From JANYLB01 sp963837715 (GTDB lineage: Bacteria > Actinomycetota > Acidimicrobiia > IMCC26256 > JANYLB01), in NCBI GenBank assembly GCA_963837715.1, contig CAWIOF010000002.1, positions 744,001 through 808,000 on the forward strand: a DNA stretch of 64,000 bases, given 5' to 3'. Of the stretch, positions 26,348 through 34,809 are shown in pieces (position 1 is the first letter of the stretch; each line of letters starts with the position of its first letter). Position numbers and translations under genes: made by a program. The notes beneath the pieces were generated by a model. The model had not been told where the DNA came from. It ran no database searches and was given only the letters and a program-made list of their open reading frames with translations.

Positions 26348-27484
26348 GTGCCTTCGTTGCTGGTGACCAACGACTTCCCCCCGAAGCTCGGCGGGATCCA
26401 GTCGTACCTGTTCGAGCTGTGGAAGCGCCTCCCCGACGCGACGGTGCTCACCACGCCGTACGAGGGCGCAGCCGCGTTCGACGCCGCACAACCGTTCCGC
26501 GTCGTCCGCGTCCGGGAACCGGTGCTGCTCCCGCGACCGGGCCTGGCGCGTCGGATCGACGGGCTCGCCCGGGAGGTCGGCGCGGCGACGATCTTCGTCG
26601 ATCCGATGCTGCCGATCGGCGCGATCGGCAGGTCGCTGCGGGCGGCGCCGCACCTGGTGATCGCGCACGGCGCCGAGATCACGCTCCCGGGGCGCGTCCC
26701 CGGACCCAACCTCGCGGCGCGCGCCGTGCTCCGCTCGGCGGATGGCGTGGTCGCGGCAGGGGAGTACCCCGCGCGCGAGGTCGTGCACGCGGCCGGCCGG
26801 CCGGTGCGCGGGGTCGTGATCCCACCGGGAGTCGATGTCGAGCGGTTCCGACCGCTCGACGTCGATGCCCGCGCCGCGGCCCGGCACCGGTTCGGCCTCG
26901 ACCCGAATCGGCCCCTGATCCTCGGCGCGAGCCGTCTCGTGCCCCGCAAGGGCTTCGACATCGTGATCGACGCGCTCGCGGGACTCGACGCCTCGGTCCA
27001 ACTCGCGATCTCCGGCGCGGGTCGCGACCGGCGCCGACTCGAGACCAGGGTCACCCGGCGCGGGCTCGGTGGGCGGGTCCGGTTCCTCGGCCGGGTCCCC
27101 GACGCCGATCTCGCGGCGCTGTACGCGAGCGCCGACGTGTTCGCGATGGTGTGCCGGGACCGGTGGCTCGGCCTCGAAGCGGAGGGTTTCGGGATCGTGT
27201 TCCTCGAGGCGGCCGCGGCGGGTGTCCCGGCGATCGCGGGCCGCAGCGGCGGGTCGCACGAGGCGGTGGTCGACGGCGAGACCGGGTTCGTGGTCGATCC
27301 CCGCTCCGAGACGGAGGTCCGCCGCGCGTTGCAGCGGCTGCTCGACGACGAGCCGATCCGTCGCCGTTTCGGTGCGGCCGCCCGGACCCGTGCGGTGGCC
27401 GAGTTCTCCTACGACACGCTCGCGGCCCGACTGGCACCCGTCGCCGCCGGTGCCCTCGACGCGTTGCCGAACCTCCCGACCTGA
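26348..27484 (+). CDS. pimB: PimB-like GT4 mannosyltransferase
   Basis: This 378-residue retaining glycosyltransferase (GT-B fold, family 4) is probably the enzyme that adds a second mannose to phosphatidylinositol monomannoside at the membrane. The N-terminal motif VTNDFPPKLGGIQSYLFELW is typical for PimB. Acceptor- and nucleotide-site landmarks are GASRLVPRKGFDIVIDAL near residue 196 and EGFGIVFLEAAAAGVPAIAG near residue 280, with the conserved EX7E pair. It starts with GTG at 26348. Related GT4 enzymes of other specificity cannot be excluded. Confidence 0.8.
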   Translation: MPSLLVTNDFPPKLGGIQSYLFELWKRLPDATVLTTPYEGAAAFDAAQPFRVVRVREPVLLPRPGLARRIDGLAREVGAATIFVDPMLPIGAIGRSLRAAPHLVIAHGAEITLPGRVPGPNLAARAVLRSADGVVAAGEYPAREVVHAAGRPVRGVVIPPGVDVERFRPLDVDARAAARHRFGLDPNRPLILGASRLVPRKGFDIVIDALAGLDASVQLAISGAGRDRRRLETRVTRRGLGGRVRFLGRVPDADLAALYASADVFAMVCRDRWLGLEAEGFGIVFLEAAAAGVPAIAGRSGGSHEAVVDGETGFVVDPRSETEVRRALQRLLDDEPIRRRFGAAARTRAVAEFSYDTLAARLAPVAAGALDALPNLPT

Positions 27485-27496
27485 GGATTACCCTCG

Positions 27497-28009
27497 GTGT
27501 CGATGCAGGTGCCGCGCGAGGGTCGACGGATCATCGAGGTCTCCTGGGCCTCCGACGCGCTGTTCGCGGTCACGGCAGTCCCCGTCGCGCTCGGCGTCAC
27601 CGCACTCGAACCCGTCTCGGTCGTGGTCGCGCTCGGGCTGTTCCTGGCGTCGCTCGGCGTGTGGACCTACGCCTTCGGACTCGGTCTGGTGCGCAGCGCC
27701 CGGGGCGACAACGTCGCCGTGGCGAACCTGTTCCTCCTGCAGGGTTCGGCGCCCACGCCCGTCAAGCAGCACCTGTTCGGATCGTTGGCACTGTCGGTGG
27801 TGATCGCCCTGGCCACGGGGTTTCGCGCCCCCGCGGGCTTCCTGGTCCCTATGCTCCCTCTCGGCCTTGCCGGTCTGTGGGCCGCTCGGCACGGAACGTT
27901 CCCGGCCCGAGGGTCCACCGCGCCCCGGCCCGCCCGATCCAAGGTGGCCCGGAGCGCGGGCGAGCGGGCGACACGAGAAGGGAGATCGGGTGGCCGAGCA
28001 GGCGAATGA
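27497..28009 (+). CDS. Small membrane protein, unknown function
   Basis: I do not recognise the family. The 170-residue protein has about four hydrophobic segments (roughly residues 22-40, 44-63, 95-115 and 118-135) and a basic, low-complexity tail. Between segments two and three is a cytoplasmic-sized loop (RSARGDNVAVANLFLLQGSA). It sits between pimB and the SRPBCC gene and overlaps the latter by 20 bases. Neighbouring genes form a conserved actinobacterial block, so a cell-envelope role is possible. Confidence 0.6.
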   Translation: MSMQVPREGRRIIEVSWASDALFAVTAVPVALGVTALEPVSVVVALGLFLASLGVWTYAFGLGLVRSARGDNVAVANLFLLQGSAPTPVKQHLFGSLALSVVIALATGFRAPAGFLVPMLPLGLAGLWAARHGTFPARGSTAPRPARSKVARSAGERATREGRSGGRAGE

Positions 28010-28427
28010 ACGGATCAGCGTCAAGGCAACACCGGCGCGGTGCTTCGAGGTGGTCATCGATTTCGAGCAGTACCCGGAGTGGGCTCGCGACGTGAAGCAG
28101 GCGACGATCGTGAGCCGCGACGAAGCCGGGCGGGGCTCCCAGGTCGAGTACCGGGCCGCGGGCCTGGGCAAGAGCTTCCACTACACGCTGCAGTACGACT
28201 ACTCCGCGGCACCGGAGGCGCTGTCGTGGAAGCTCGTCGAGGGCGACATGCTCCGACGCCTCGACGGCTCCTACCGCTTCGAACCCGAGGGCGACGGGAC
28301 GAAGGTGCACTACGACCTCACCGTCGACCTCTCGGCGCCGCTGCCCGGCCTCATCAAACGCCGCGCCGCAGGCATGATCATGGGGACTGCGCTGCGCGAG
28401 CTGAAGAAAGAGATCGAGAAGGGGTGA
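27990..28427 (+). CDS. SRPBCC (START-like) lipid-binding protein
   Basis: This 145-residue polyketide-cyclase/START-like protein has the family pattern TPARCFEVVIDFEQYPEWAR near residue 13 and ends in an amphipathic helix (AAGMIMGTALRELKKEIEKG). Such proteins bind lipids or ubiquinone-like ligands in a central cavity. It starts with the GTG at 27990, and its stop overlaps the start of the ArsA-type ATPase gene, a pairing seen in many actinobacteria. Confidence 0.82.
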   Translation: MAEQANERISVKATPARCFEVVIDFEQYPEWARDVKQATIVSRDEAGRGSQVEYRAAGLGKSFHYTLQYDYSAAPEALSWKLVEGDMLRRLDGSYRFEPEGDGTKVHYDLTVDLSAPLPGLIKRRAAGMIMGTALRELKKEIEKG

Positions 28428-29632
28428 AGTCGCCGACTCGGATTCTGCTCGTCACCGGGAAGGGTGGGGTCGGCAAGACGACGGTCGCGGCGGCGACTGC
28501 CCTGCGTGCCGCCGACGCCGGACTGCGCACGGTGGTGTGCTCGACCGATCCCGCGCACTCCCTGGCCGACGCGTTCGCCGTACCGCTCGGCGACGCCGTC
28601 ACGCCGGTGGCACCGGGACTGCACGGGATCCAACTCGACGCCCGGGCCCGGCTCGAGGAGTCGTGGGATGCGGTGCGCGAGTACCTCGTCACCCTCTTCG
28701 ACTGGGCCGGTGCGGATCCCGTCGAGGCCGAGGAGCTCGCGGTCGTCCCCGGCCTCGACGAGGTGTTCGCACTCGCCGACATCAAACGGTTCGCCACCAG
28801 CGGCGACTACGACGTGGTCGTCGTCGACTGCGCCCCCACCGCGGAGACGCTCCGACTCCTCTCGCTCCCCGATGTGATCGGCTGGTACATGGACCGGGTG
28901 TTCCCCGCGCAGCGTGGGATCACCCGAGCGGTCCGACCGTTCCTCACCCGGATGATGAACGTGCCGATCGCGTCCGACAAGGTCTTCGACGCGGTCGCCC
29001 GCTTCACCGCCCGGCTCGACGGTGTGCGGGAGCTCCTCACGGATCCCGAGGTCACGAGCGCGCGGCTGGTCGTGAACGCGGAACGGCTCGTCGTGGCCGA
29101 AGCCCGACGGACGTTCACCTACCTGTCGTTGTTCGGGTACCACGTCGACTCGGTGATCGTGAACCGACTGCTGCCGAGCGCGGTGTCGGATCCCTGGTTC
29201 GACGAATGGCGCGCGGTCGAGGCCGAGCACCTCATCGAGATCGGCGACGCGTTCTCGCCGGCTCCCATCCTGACGGTGGAGCTCGCCCGCGGTGAGCTCG
29301 TCGGCACCGATCGGCTGCACGACTTCGGTGCCGCGCTCTACGCCGACCGCGACCCGGTCGCCCGCCTCGCCACCATCGACCCCATGCGGGTGACCACCGT
29401 CGGCGACACCCTCGTCCTGTCGCTCCCGCTCCCGGGGGTGGAACGGAACGAGATCCAGCTCGGTCGGCGCAACGGTGAGCTGCTCGTCGCGGTGGGCGCC
29501 TACCGCCGAGCGGTCGCGTTGCCCGACAGCCTGAACCGTCGCCCCATCGGTGCGGCGCGGCTCGCGGGCGGACGCCTCGAGATCGAGTTCCCGACCCGGC
29601 ACCGGGCCGAGCCCCACCCAGTGGAGGTCTGA
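28424..29632 (+). CDS. ArsA-family (GET3-like) ATPase
   Basis: This protein of 402 residues is a deviant-Walker-A ATPase: TGKGGVGKTT at residues 11-20 and the switch region CSTDPAHSLADAF near residue 40. A further motif, VVVDCAPTAETLRLLSLPD, is near residue 128. The last 80 residues form an alpha-crystallin-like domain (LVLSLPLPGVERNEIQL). No arsenic genes are near, so arsenite transport is unlikely. The actinobacterial block with SRPBCC and glucokinase is conserved but of unknown role; a membrane-protein or lipid-handling job is plausible. Confidence 0.85.
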   Translation: MKSPTRILLVTGKGGVGKTTVAAATALRAADAGLRTVVCSTDPAHSLADAFAVPLGDAVTPVAPGLHGIQLDARARLEESWDAVREYLVTLFDWAGADPVEAEELAVVPGLDEVFALADIKRFATSGDYDVVVVDCAPTAETLRLLSLPDVIGWYMDRVFPAQRGITRAVRPFLTRMMNVPIASDKVFDAVARFTARLDGVRELLTDPEVTSARLVVNAERLVVAEARRTFTYLSLFGYHVDSVIVNRLLPSAVSDPWFDEWRAVEAEHLIEIGDAFSPAPILTVELARGELVGTDRLHDFGAALYADRDPVARLATIDPMRVTTVGDTLVLSLPLPGVERNEIQLGRRNGELLVAVGAYRRAVALPDSLNRRPIGAARLAGGRLEIEFPTRHRAEPHPVEV

Positions 29633-30102
29633 TGGCACTGCGTGATCCCGGCGCCCCGCGTCGGAACCCGCTCTTCTCGGTCGACGAACCCGCGGCCGAG
29701 CCGCAGGGAGACCAGTCCGACGTCGGTGACGCCGGTGACGACGGCTGGGACGACTGGGCCGATGACCCGATCTTCGGTGGCGCCGGCGATCCGTTGTTCG
29801 GCGCGCCGGGGAGCGCCGTCGGGCCGCTGATCAGCGCACTCACCGAGGCCGGGCCCGAGGCGGCGGAGCACCTGGTGAACGCGGCCCACGAGTTCACCCT
29901 CGCGATCAAGGTGGTCGTCGACGCGTTCGAACGCTCACTCGCGGAGCAGCGGGCCACGTTCGCCGCCGAGCATCCCGCCGCTCCCGCCGACTTCGACTTC
30001 GGCATCGACCTCGACGGCGACCTCCACCTCGACGACGCGCCGTCCGCTCGTCCGTCGGTTCGTCCCGACGCGCCCCGGGTCCAGAACATCGACCTCGAGT
30101 GA
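29632..30102 (+). CDS. Acidic protein, DUF5304-like
   Basis: This 156-residue, strongly acidic protein has a low-complexity N-terminal part (DAGDDGWDDWADDPIFGGAG) and a helical middle (EHLVNAAHEFTLAIKVVVDA). It sits between the ArsA-type ATPase and ROK kinase, as in other actinobacteria. Its start overlaps the previous stop (TGATG). Function is unknown; it may be a partner of the ATPase. Confidence 0.7.
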   Translation: MALRDPGAPRRNPLFSVDEPAAEPQGDQSDVGDAGDDGWDDWADDPIFGGAGDPLFGAPGSAVGPLISALTEAGPEAAEHLVNAAHEFTLAIKVVVDAFERSLAEQRATFAAEHPAAPADFDFGIDLDGDLHLDDAPSARPSVRPDAPRVQNIDLE

Positions 30103-30112
30103 CGGCCTGACG

Positions 30113-31054
30113 ATGCTCACGATCGGTGTCGACATCGGCGGGACGAACGTGCGCGCCGCGGTCGTCGATGCCGGGGGCGTGGAGCTCGCGCGGCAGTGGG
30201 CGCCGTCGCCGGCGAACGACTGGCCTGCCATCCGCGACCAGATCCTCACGTCGGTCGCGACGCTCCGGTCCGAGCACGACGTCGCTGCAGTCGGCGTGGG
30301 TGCCGCGGGCATGGTCGACCGCGACGGTGTCATCCACTACGCCCCGAACGTCCCCGGGTTCCTGGGTACGCCGGTGCGGGCCGAGATCGCCGCCGCGACG
30401 GACCTGCCCACGGTCGTCGACAACGACGCCAACGCGGCCGCGTGGGGGGAGTTGGTGCACGGTGCCGCCAGGGGAGTCCGCGACGCGCTCGTGATCACTC
30501 TCGGCACCGGTGTCGGCGGAGGGATCGTGAGCGACGGTCGGGTCCTGCGGGGTGCCCACGGCTTCGCGGCCGAGGTCGGACACTTCGTGGTCGATCCGAA
30601 CGGGCCGCGGTGCGCGTGCGGCGAGACGGGGCACTGGGAAGCGGTCGCGTCGGGAACCGCGCTCGGGCGCATGGCCCGCGACGCGGCCCGGCTCGGCGAC
30701 GCGCCGATGGTGCTGAAGGCCGCGGGTGGCGACCCCGAGGCGGTGGTCGGCACGCACGTGACCGAGGCCGGCCGCGCCGGTGCGCCCGACGCGCTCGCGC
30801 TCATCGATCGCTACGCAGCCGCTGTCGCGGTCGGTCTCGTCGGCCTCGCCAACATCCTCGACCCCGAGCTCATCGTGGTGTCGGGTGGCCTGGTCGAAGA
30901 GGGTGATCTGCTGCTCGGCCCGGTCCGGGCTGCGTTCGACGGCCACGTCGAGGGGGCGCAGTACCGACCGACGCCGTCGATCGTCGCGGCCGAGCTCGGC
31001 GGTCGGGCCGGGACGATCGGCGCGGCGGCGATGGCGCGCGAGCTCGTCGGATGA
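30113..31054 (+). CDS. glkA: ROK-family glucokinase
   Basis: This ROK sugar kinase of 313 residues probably phosphorylates glucose with ATP (or polyphosphate). It shows the phosphate loop GVDIGGTNVRAAVV at residues 5-18, the catalytic region VDNDANAAAWGE near residue 103, and GHFVVDPNGPRCACGETGHWE near residue 160, where the usual zinc motif CxCGxxGC has His in place of the third Cys. It lies ten bases after the acidic-protein gene, and its stop overlaps the LLM-class gene. Confidence 0.88.
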   Translation: MLTIGVDIGGTNVRAAVVDAGGVELARQWAPSPANDWPAIRDQILTSVATLRSEHDVAAVGVGAAGMVDRDGVIHYAPNVPGFLGTPVRAEIAAATDLPTVVDNDANAAAWGELVHGAARGVRDALVITLGTGVGGGIVSDGRVLRGAHGFAAEVGHFVVDPNGPRCACGETGHWEAVASGTALGRMARDAARLGDAPMVLKAAGGDPEAVVGTHVTEAGRAGAPDALALIDRYAAAVAVGLVGLANILDPELIVVSGGLVEEGDLLLGPVRAAFDGHVEGAQYRPTPSIVAAELGGRAGTIGAAAMARELVG

Positions 31055-31879
31055 AGGTCGGGCTCACGCTCCCGTCGTTCCGCGACGATCCGGAGATCGC
31101 GCTCGGCGGTCGCGGTCGCGGCCGAAACGGCCGGGGTCGACGGCGTGTTCGCCTACGACCACCTGTTCCGCACCGGCGCCGACGGCAGGATGCGGCCGGC
31201 GCTCGAGTGCACCACTCTGCTCGGTGCCGTGGCGGCTGAGACCAGTCGGGTGGCGCTCGGCACGTTCGTCGCCCGGGCGTCGCTCCGTCCGCCGGCCACA
31301 CTCGCGGTGGCACTCGACACCATCCAGCGGATCAGCGGCGATCGCGTGGTCGCCGGGGTCGGTGCGGGCGACTCGGAGAGTCGACGCGAGAACGAGACCT
31401 ACGGATTGGGGTTCGGGACCCGGGCCGAGCGGGTCGCGGGGCTCGACGCGACCGTCGCTGCCCTCTCCGGGCGCGGCTACCCGGTGTGGGTCGGCGGGAG
31501 CGCGTCGGCCATCGGCCCGGTCGCGGCTCGGAGCGACGGGTGGAACCGGTGGGGTGCCGATCTGTCGACGTTCGAGTCGGAGGCCGCGGCGGTTCGCCGA
31601 CTCGCCACCGGAGCCGGTCGCGACCCGGATGCCCTGACGCTGTCGTGGGGCGGGCTCGTGGTGCTCGACACCACCGACGAGCGCGCCGACGACAAGGCGA
31701 AGCGCCTCGACGTGGGCGCGGGTGTCCTCGTGGGTGGGCCGCAACGCGTCGCCGACGGCCTGCGGGCCTACGCCGACCTCGGCGCCGAGTGGGTCATCGT
31801 CGGCCCCATCGACTCGTCCGACCCCGAGAACGCCACCCACCTCGGCGACCTGGTCATGCCCTTGCTCCAGGACCCCTGA
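31051..31879 (+). CDS. LLM-class (F420- or FMN-dependent) oxidoreductase (frameshifted)
   Basis: This luciferase-like oxidoreductase of about 276 residues opens MKVGLTLPSFRDDPEIAL and then continues in another frame as AVAVAAETAGVDGVFAYDHL. Removing one G at 31105-31106 gives one continuous protein. Further landmarks are GTFVARASLRPPATLAVALD near residue 70 and ERVAGLDATVAALSG near residue 128. Such enzymes usually use F420 or FMN, but the substrate cannot be read from sequence. The ATG overlaps the ROK kinase stop. The error type matches four other genes in this window. Confidence 0.78.
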
Positions 31880-31890
31880 GGATCAGGTCA

Positions 31891-31913
31891 GGAGAAGAAG
31901 CGGAGCCGGCGGA
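31891..31913 (+). repeat. Intergenic repeat, module A' only
   Basis: GGAGAAGAAGCGGAGCCGGC and three more bases match module A' of the copies at 52506 and, with one change, 7073. No module B follows. It lies between the convergent LLM and kstR genes. Confidence 0.6.
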
Positions 31914-31932
31914 CAGGGTCCCGAGCTCCAAG

Positions 31933-32550
31933 TCACGCCAGCAGCAGGTGGGCGGCGGAGGAGAGGTCGGCGCGCATGCGGGCGCCGTCAGTCTTGCCTG
32001 CGACCCACGACACCATCGCCGAGAACCAGACGTGGCCGAGGGTCCGCAGCACCGCGTCGAGTTGCGGCACGGTGGCGCCGTCGATCGCGTCGGCCATCAT
32101 CGTCTGCAGCCGTTCCTCGACGGAGAGCACCGCCGACGCGGCACCGGGATCGGTCGACGACAGCGCCGTCACCATCGCGGCGGTGAGTCGAGGCTCGCGC
32201 TCGAGGGCCCGGCAGGCGCGTTCGAGCACGTCGGCGACGCGATCGGCACTCGTGCGGCCGCGCGCCGGTCGTCGGATCAGGGTGTGCTGGAGCGTGTCGG
32301 CCTGGTCGACGAGCACCGCGACGAGGAGTTGGTCCTTGCTCGCGTACTGGCGGTAGAGCGTTCCCAACGCCACCCCGGCGTGCGACGCGACGGCCCGCAT
32401 GTGGACCGCGTCGTAGCCGCCCTCCGACGCGAGCTCGGTCGCGGCTTCGAGGAGGCGACGACGACGGGCGGCGGTGTCGGCGGCGCGGCCGACCGGCGCG
32501 CCGTCGTCGGGGACGGGTTCGAGAGGGCGCTGCTCGCGGGCCGTGACCAC
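31933..32550 (-). CDS. kstR: KstR-type TetR repressor of steroid catabolism
   Basis: This 205-residue TetR regulator carries the helix-turn-helix region GGYDAVHMRAVASHAGVALG followed by TLYRQYASKDQLLVAVL, which matches mycobacterial KstR nearly residue for residue as I remember it. KstR represses cholesterol genes until a steroid acyl-CoA binds. The C-terminal ligand domain includes EPRLTAAMVTALSSTDPGAA and VWFSAMVSWVAGKTDG. It starts with GTG at 32550, and a KstR-type box (32573-32586) stands 22 bases upstream, consistent with autoregulation. Other such boxes occur before genes 35622/35751, 38682 and 44424. Confidence 0.92.
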   Translation of the reverse strand: MVTAREQRPLEPVPDDGAPVGRAADTAARRRRLLEAATELASEGGYDAVHMRAVASHAGVALGTLYRQYASKDQLLVAVLVDQADTLQHTLIRRPARGRTSADRVADVLERACRALEREPRLTAAMVTALSSTDPGAASAVLSVEERLQTMMADAIDGATVPQLDAVLRTLGHVWFSAMVSWVAGKTDGARMRADLSSAAHLLLA

Positions 32551-32572
32551 GGCGGCAGGGTACGCCGACTGC

Positions 32573-32586
32573 GAGAACCGGTTCCA
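32573..32586. promoter_or_regulatory. KstR-type operator before kstR
   Basis: GAGAACCGGTTCCA fits the mycobacterial KstR box TnnAACnnGTTnnA at all fixed positions but the first. It lies 22 bases upstream of the kstR start. Confidence 0.65.
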
Positions 32587-32629
32587 GGTTCGATCGCACG
32601 ACGGTCCGAAGTTCTCGGATCCGGTGCTC

Positions 32630-34078
32630 TCAGATCCAGGGCGTCTCGACCGCGGGGAGGAAGCGCTCGGCGCGGAGGCCTTCGAGCTGCGGGCCGTTCG
32701 GGATGCTGCCGGGGTCGTTGCCGCCGATCACGGTGGGGAAGCAGCCGGGCTGGGGCCGCGCGAGCGGCGTCTCCAGGTCGAACCCGATGTCGACCCGGGG
32801 CTCGGTCACGAGCGCCGATCCGAGGTTGTTGGCATGGCGGTTCCGGAGCGTGAGCCACCAGGGGCCACCCGAGGTCGGTGCCGCACCCGTGGCCGGTGCG
32901 CCGAGGAACCGCCACTGGAGGAAGCGCATGATCGAGGTGTGGTCGTACGCGGTGTGGTCGACGAAGCCGGGCTGCGCGTAGGGGGAGGCGAAGATCGTCG
33001 GCACGCGGAACCCGGCCTGGGCGAAGTTGTCGGCATCGAGCTCGCTTGCGCGGTCGTCGGGGAACACCGGCGGGCTGACGTGATCGAAGAAGCCGCCCCA
33101 CTCGTCGTAGGTGAGCACGAAGAGTCCGTGCTCCCAGTGCGACGACCGCGCGAACGCGTCGAAGACGGATCGGGTGAACCGCTGGCCCATGCGGATGGAT
33201 CCGAAGGGGTGGTCGTCGGAGCGCGCGTTGCCGCCGAACCCCGGGTCGAGCATCACGACCTGCGGGAGCCGGCCGCGATCCGCGTCGTCGTAGAACTCGT
33301 CGATCGACGAGATCCGGTCGAAGTGGCGGGTGTCCCAGAGCGCGAGCACGGGGAGGTCGGTGTAGTAGTAGCGGGCCGAGACCCCGGCGGCGCGGAGTTG
33401 GTCCCAGAACGTCGGGCCGGCGAACATCCCGGCCTCGAGCGGCACGGGGTCGTCCTTCAGGCCGAGCGACGTTCCCGCATGGAGGTACTGGCGGTTCGGG
33501 AAGGTCCCGGCGAGGAGCGACGCGTAGGACCGGTCGGCGACGGTGAACCGTCGGGCGAGCTCGCCGTAGAACGGGACGTCGACGTCGGAGTAGTACCCGA
33601 TCGCGAACTCGTCGTTGCCGGTACCCTCGGCGAGGAAGCCCTTGTCGCGCTGCGCTCGACCCGAGAACCAGCCGTGTCCCGGGATCGGGTTGTCGCACCC
33701 ACGGAACGGCTGGGGTTCGTCGGGTTCCTTCGGGACGGGGGCGGTGTTGACGAGCGCGCCCGAGGCGTCGGCGTACACGAGGTCGTTGTCGGCGGCGACG
33801 TGGAAGCGGCGCCCGTAGGACCGGCGGCCGGCTTCGAGGTACGCGGGATCGTCGGGAAGCCACCCGAGGTAGTGGTCGAACGAACGGTTCTCCATCATCA
33901 CGATCACGATCGTGTCGATGGGGGAATCGCCCGGCTTGCCGTCGAGCACCCGGGGGACCGACAGCGCGCGTTCCGCGGTGGAATCGCGGCGGTCGTCGCA
34001 GGCCGCGAGCCCGGCCGCGCCGAGAGCTGCGGCGCCACCGAGCCGAGCGGCCCGGCCGATGAACGAGCGGCGATCCAT
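32630..34078 (-). CDS. Exported phosphoesterase, phospholipase C/acid phosphatase family
   Basis: This 482-residue phosphoesterase has a twin-arginine signal with a lipobox-like end (RRSFIGRAARL, then GLAACD at about residue 24). The family active-site start is IVIVMMENRSFDHYLGWLPD, near residue 57. A second conserved part is LTYDEWGGFFDHVSPP, near residue 310. It is probably exported folded by Tat and may stay as a lipoprotein. Members cleave phospholipids or phosphate esters; the substrate is open. It lies next to kstR and could help release lipid-bound phosphate. Confidence 0.85.
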   Translation of the reverse strand: MDRRSFIGRAARLGGAAALGAAGLAACDDRRDSTAERALSVPRVLDGKPGDSPIDTIVIVMMENRSFDHYLGWLPDDPAYLEAGRRSYGRRFHVAADNDLVYADASGALVNTAPVPKEPDEPQPFRGCDNPIPGHGWFSGRAQRDKGFLAEGTGNDEFAIGYYSDVDVPFYGELARRFTVADRSYASLLAGTFPNRQYLHAGTSLGLKDDPVPLEAGMFAGPTFWDQLRAAGVSARYYYTDLPVLALWDTRHFDRISSIDEFYDDADRGRLPQVVMLDPGFGGNARSDDHPFGSIRMGQRFTRSVFDAFARSSHWEHGLFVLTYDEWGGFFDHVSPPVFPDDRASELDADNFAQAGFRVPTIFASPYAQPGFVDHTAYDHTSIMRFLQWRFLGAPATGAAPTSGGPWWLTLRNRHANNLGSALVTEPRVDIGFDLETPLARPQPGCFPTVIGGNDPGSIPNGPQLEGLRAERFLPAVETPWI

Positions 34079-34082
34079 CGGA

Positions 34083-34727
34083 TCAGTCGGACGGGGGGCC
34101 GAAGTACTGCGCGGCCAGCTCGGGTCGAGGCTGGATGAAGAGGCCGTCGGCCTCGGCGCAGAGCGTGTCGCCGGCCCAGAGCTGCGCGAGCGACTGGATG
34201 CGACGACCCTCGACCTGTTCGACCCAGGCTTCGAAGCGCACGTCGGTGAAGAGCGGGGTCGGGCGGCGGTAGCGCACCTTCAACGTGCCGGTCATCCCCG
34301 GGTTGTCGTTCGCGATGTTCACGATGCCGAGCACCTCGTCGAACGCGAGGGCGACCATGCCTCCGTGCACGTAGCCCGGGGGTCCTTCGTACGCGGCGCC
34401 GAATCGGCCGGTCGCGTGCACCCGGCCGTCGACGACCTCCCAGTCGAGCCGGGGTGACAGGGGACTGGCGTCGCCGACGACGGGGCTGCGGGGCAGGTAG
34501 TCGTCGTGGCTGCGCGGGCGGTACCCGGCGCCGTCGGACCGACGGTCACCGCCGAGCGATGCCGTGAGCCGGTCGACGACCTCGGCCGCGGCGGCCAGCG
34601 CTTCGGGCGTGGCGTCGTCGTTGCGCATCAGGGTGTCGATGAGCGTGCGCAACGACTCTGCGACGCGGGCCCGTTCAGGGGTCGCGAACTCGGGTGCGTC
34701 GGCGAACCCTGGAGCGGCCTCGCTCAT
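34083..34727 (-). CDS. Hot-dog thioesterase, PaaI type
   Basis: This 214-residue protein has a C-terminal hot-dog domain with GPPGYVHGGMVALAFDEVLG near residue 113, the usual PaaI-type thioesterase active-site segment, and a longer N-terminal helical part than most (about 90 residues). It probably cleaves an acyl-CoA thioester to balance CoA pools during steroid breakdown. It follows echA19 on the same strand, with a repeat element between them. Confidence 0.8.
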   Translation of the reverse strand: MSEAAPGFADAPEFATPERARVAESLRTLIDTLMRNDDATPEALAAAAEVVDRLTASLGGDRRSDGAGYRPRSHDDYLPRSPVVGDASPLSPRLDWEVVDGRVHATGRFGAAYEGPPGYVHGGMVALAFDEVLGIVNIANDNPGMTGTLKVRYRRPTPLFTDVRFEAWVEQVEGRRIQSLAQLWAGDTLCAEADGLFIQPRPELAAQYFGPPSD

Positions 34728-34742
34728 CTAGGACGCCTTCCC

Positions 34743-34806
34743 GGGTCGACTCCGCTGCGCCGTCTCGATCATCACCGGTTCTCGGCCTCCTGCGACTGTC
34801 CGACGC
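34743..34806 (-). repeat. Intercistronic repeat, subtype 1 (between echA19 and thioesterase)
   Basis: Module B on the minus strand (34776 to 34743, GGTGATGATCGAGACGGCGC and onward) is clear; module A (to about 34806) is degenerate. It occupies nearly the whole gap. Confidence 0.6.
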
Positions 34807-34809
34807 GTC

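Noticed and set aside
23474..27259. A 1261-residue open frame on the minus strand
   Set aside because: It is antisense to ferredoxin, reductase, MFS and PimB-like genes, all with recognisable motifs; its residues are rich in Arg, Asp and His with no domain, as expected from high-GC shadow frames.
28424..29632. Arsenite efflux ATPase
   Set aside because: There is no arsR, arsB or arsC nearby, and the gene lies in the common actinobacterial SRPBCC/ROK-kinase block with an alpha-crystallin-like tail.
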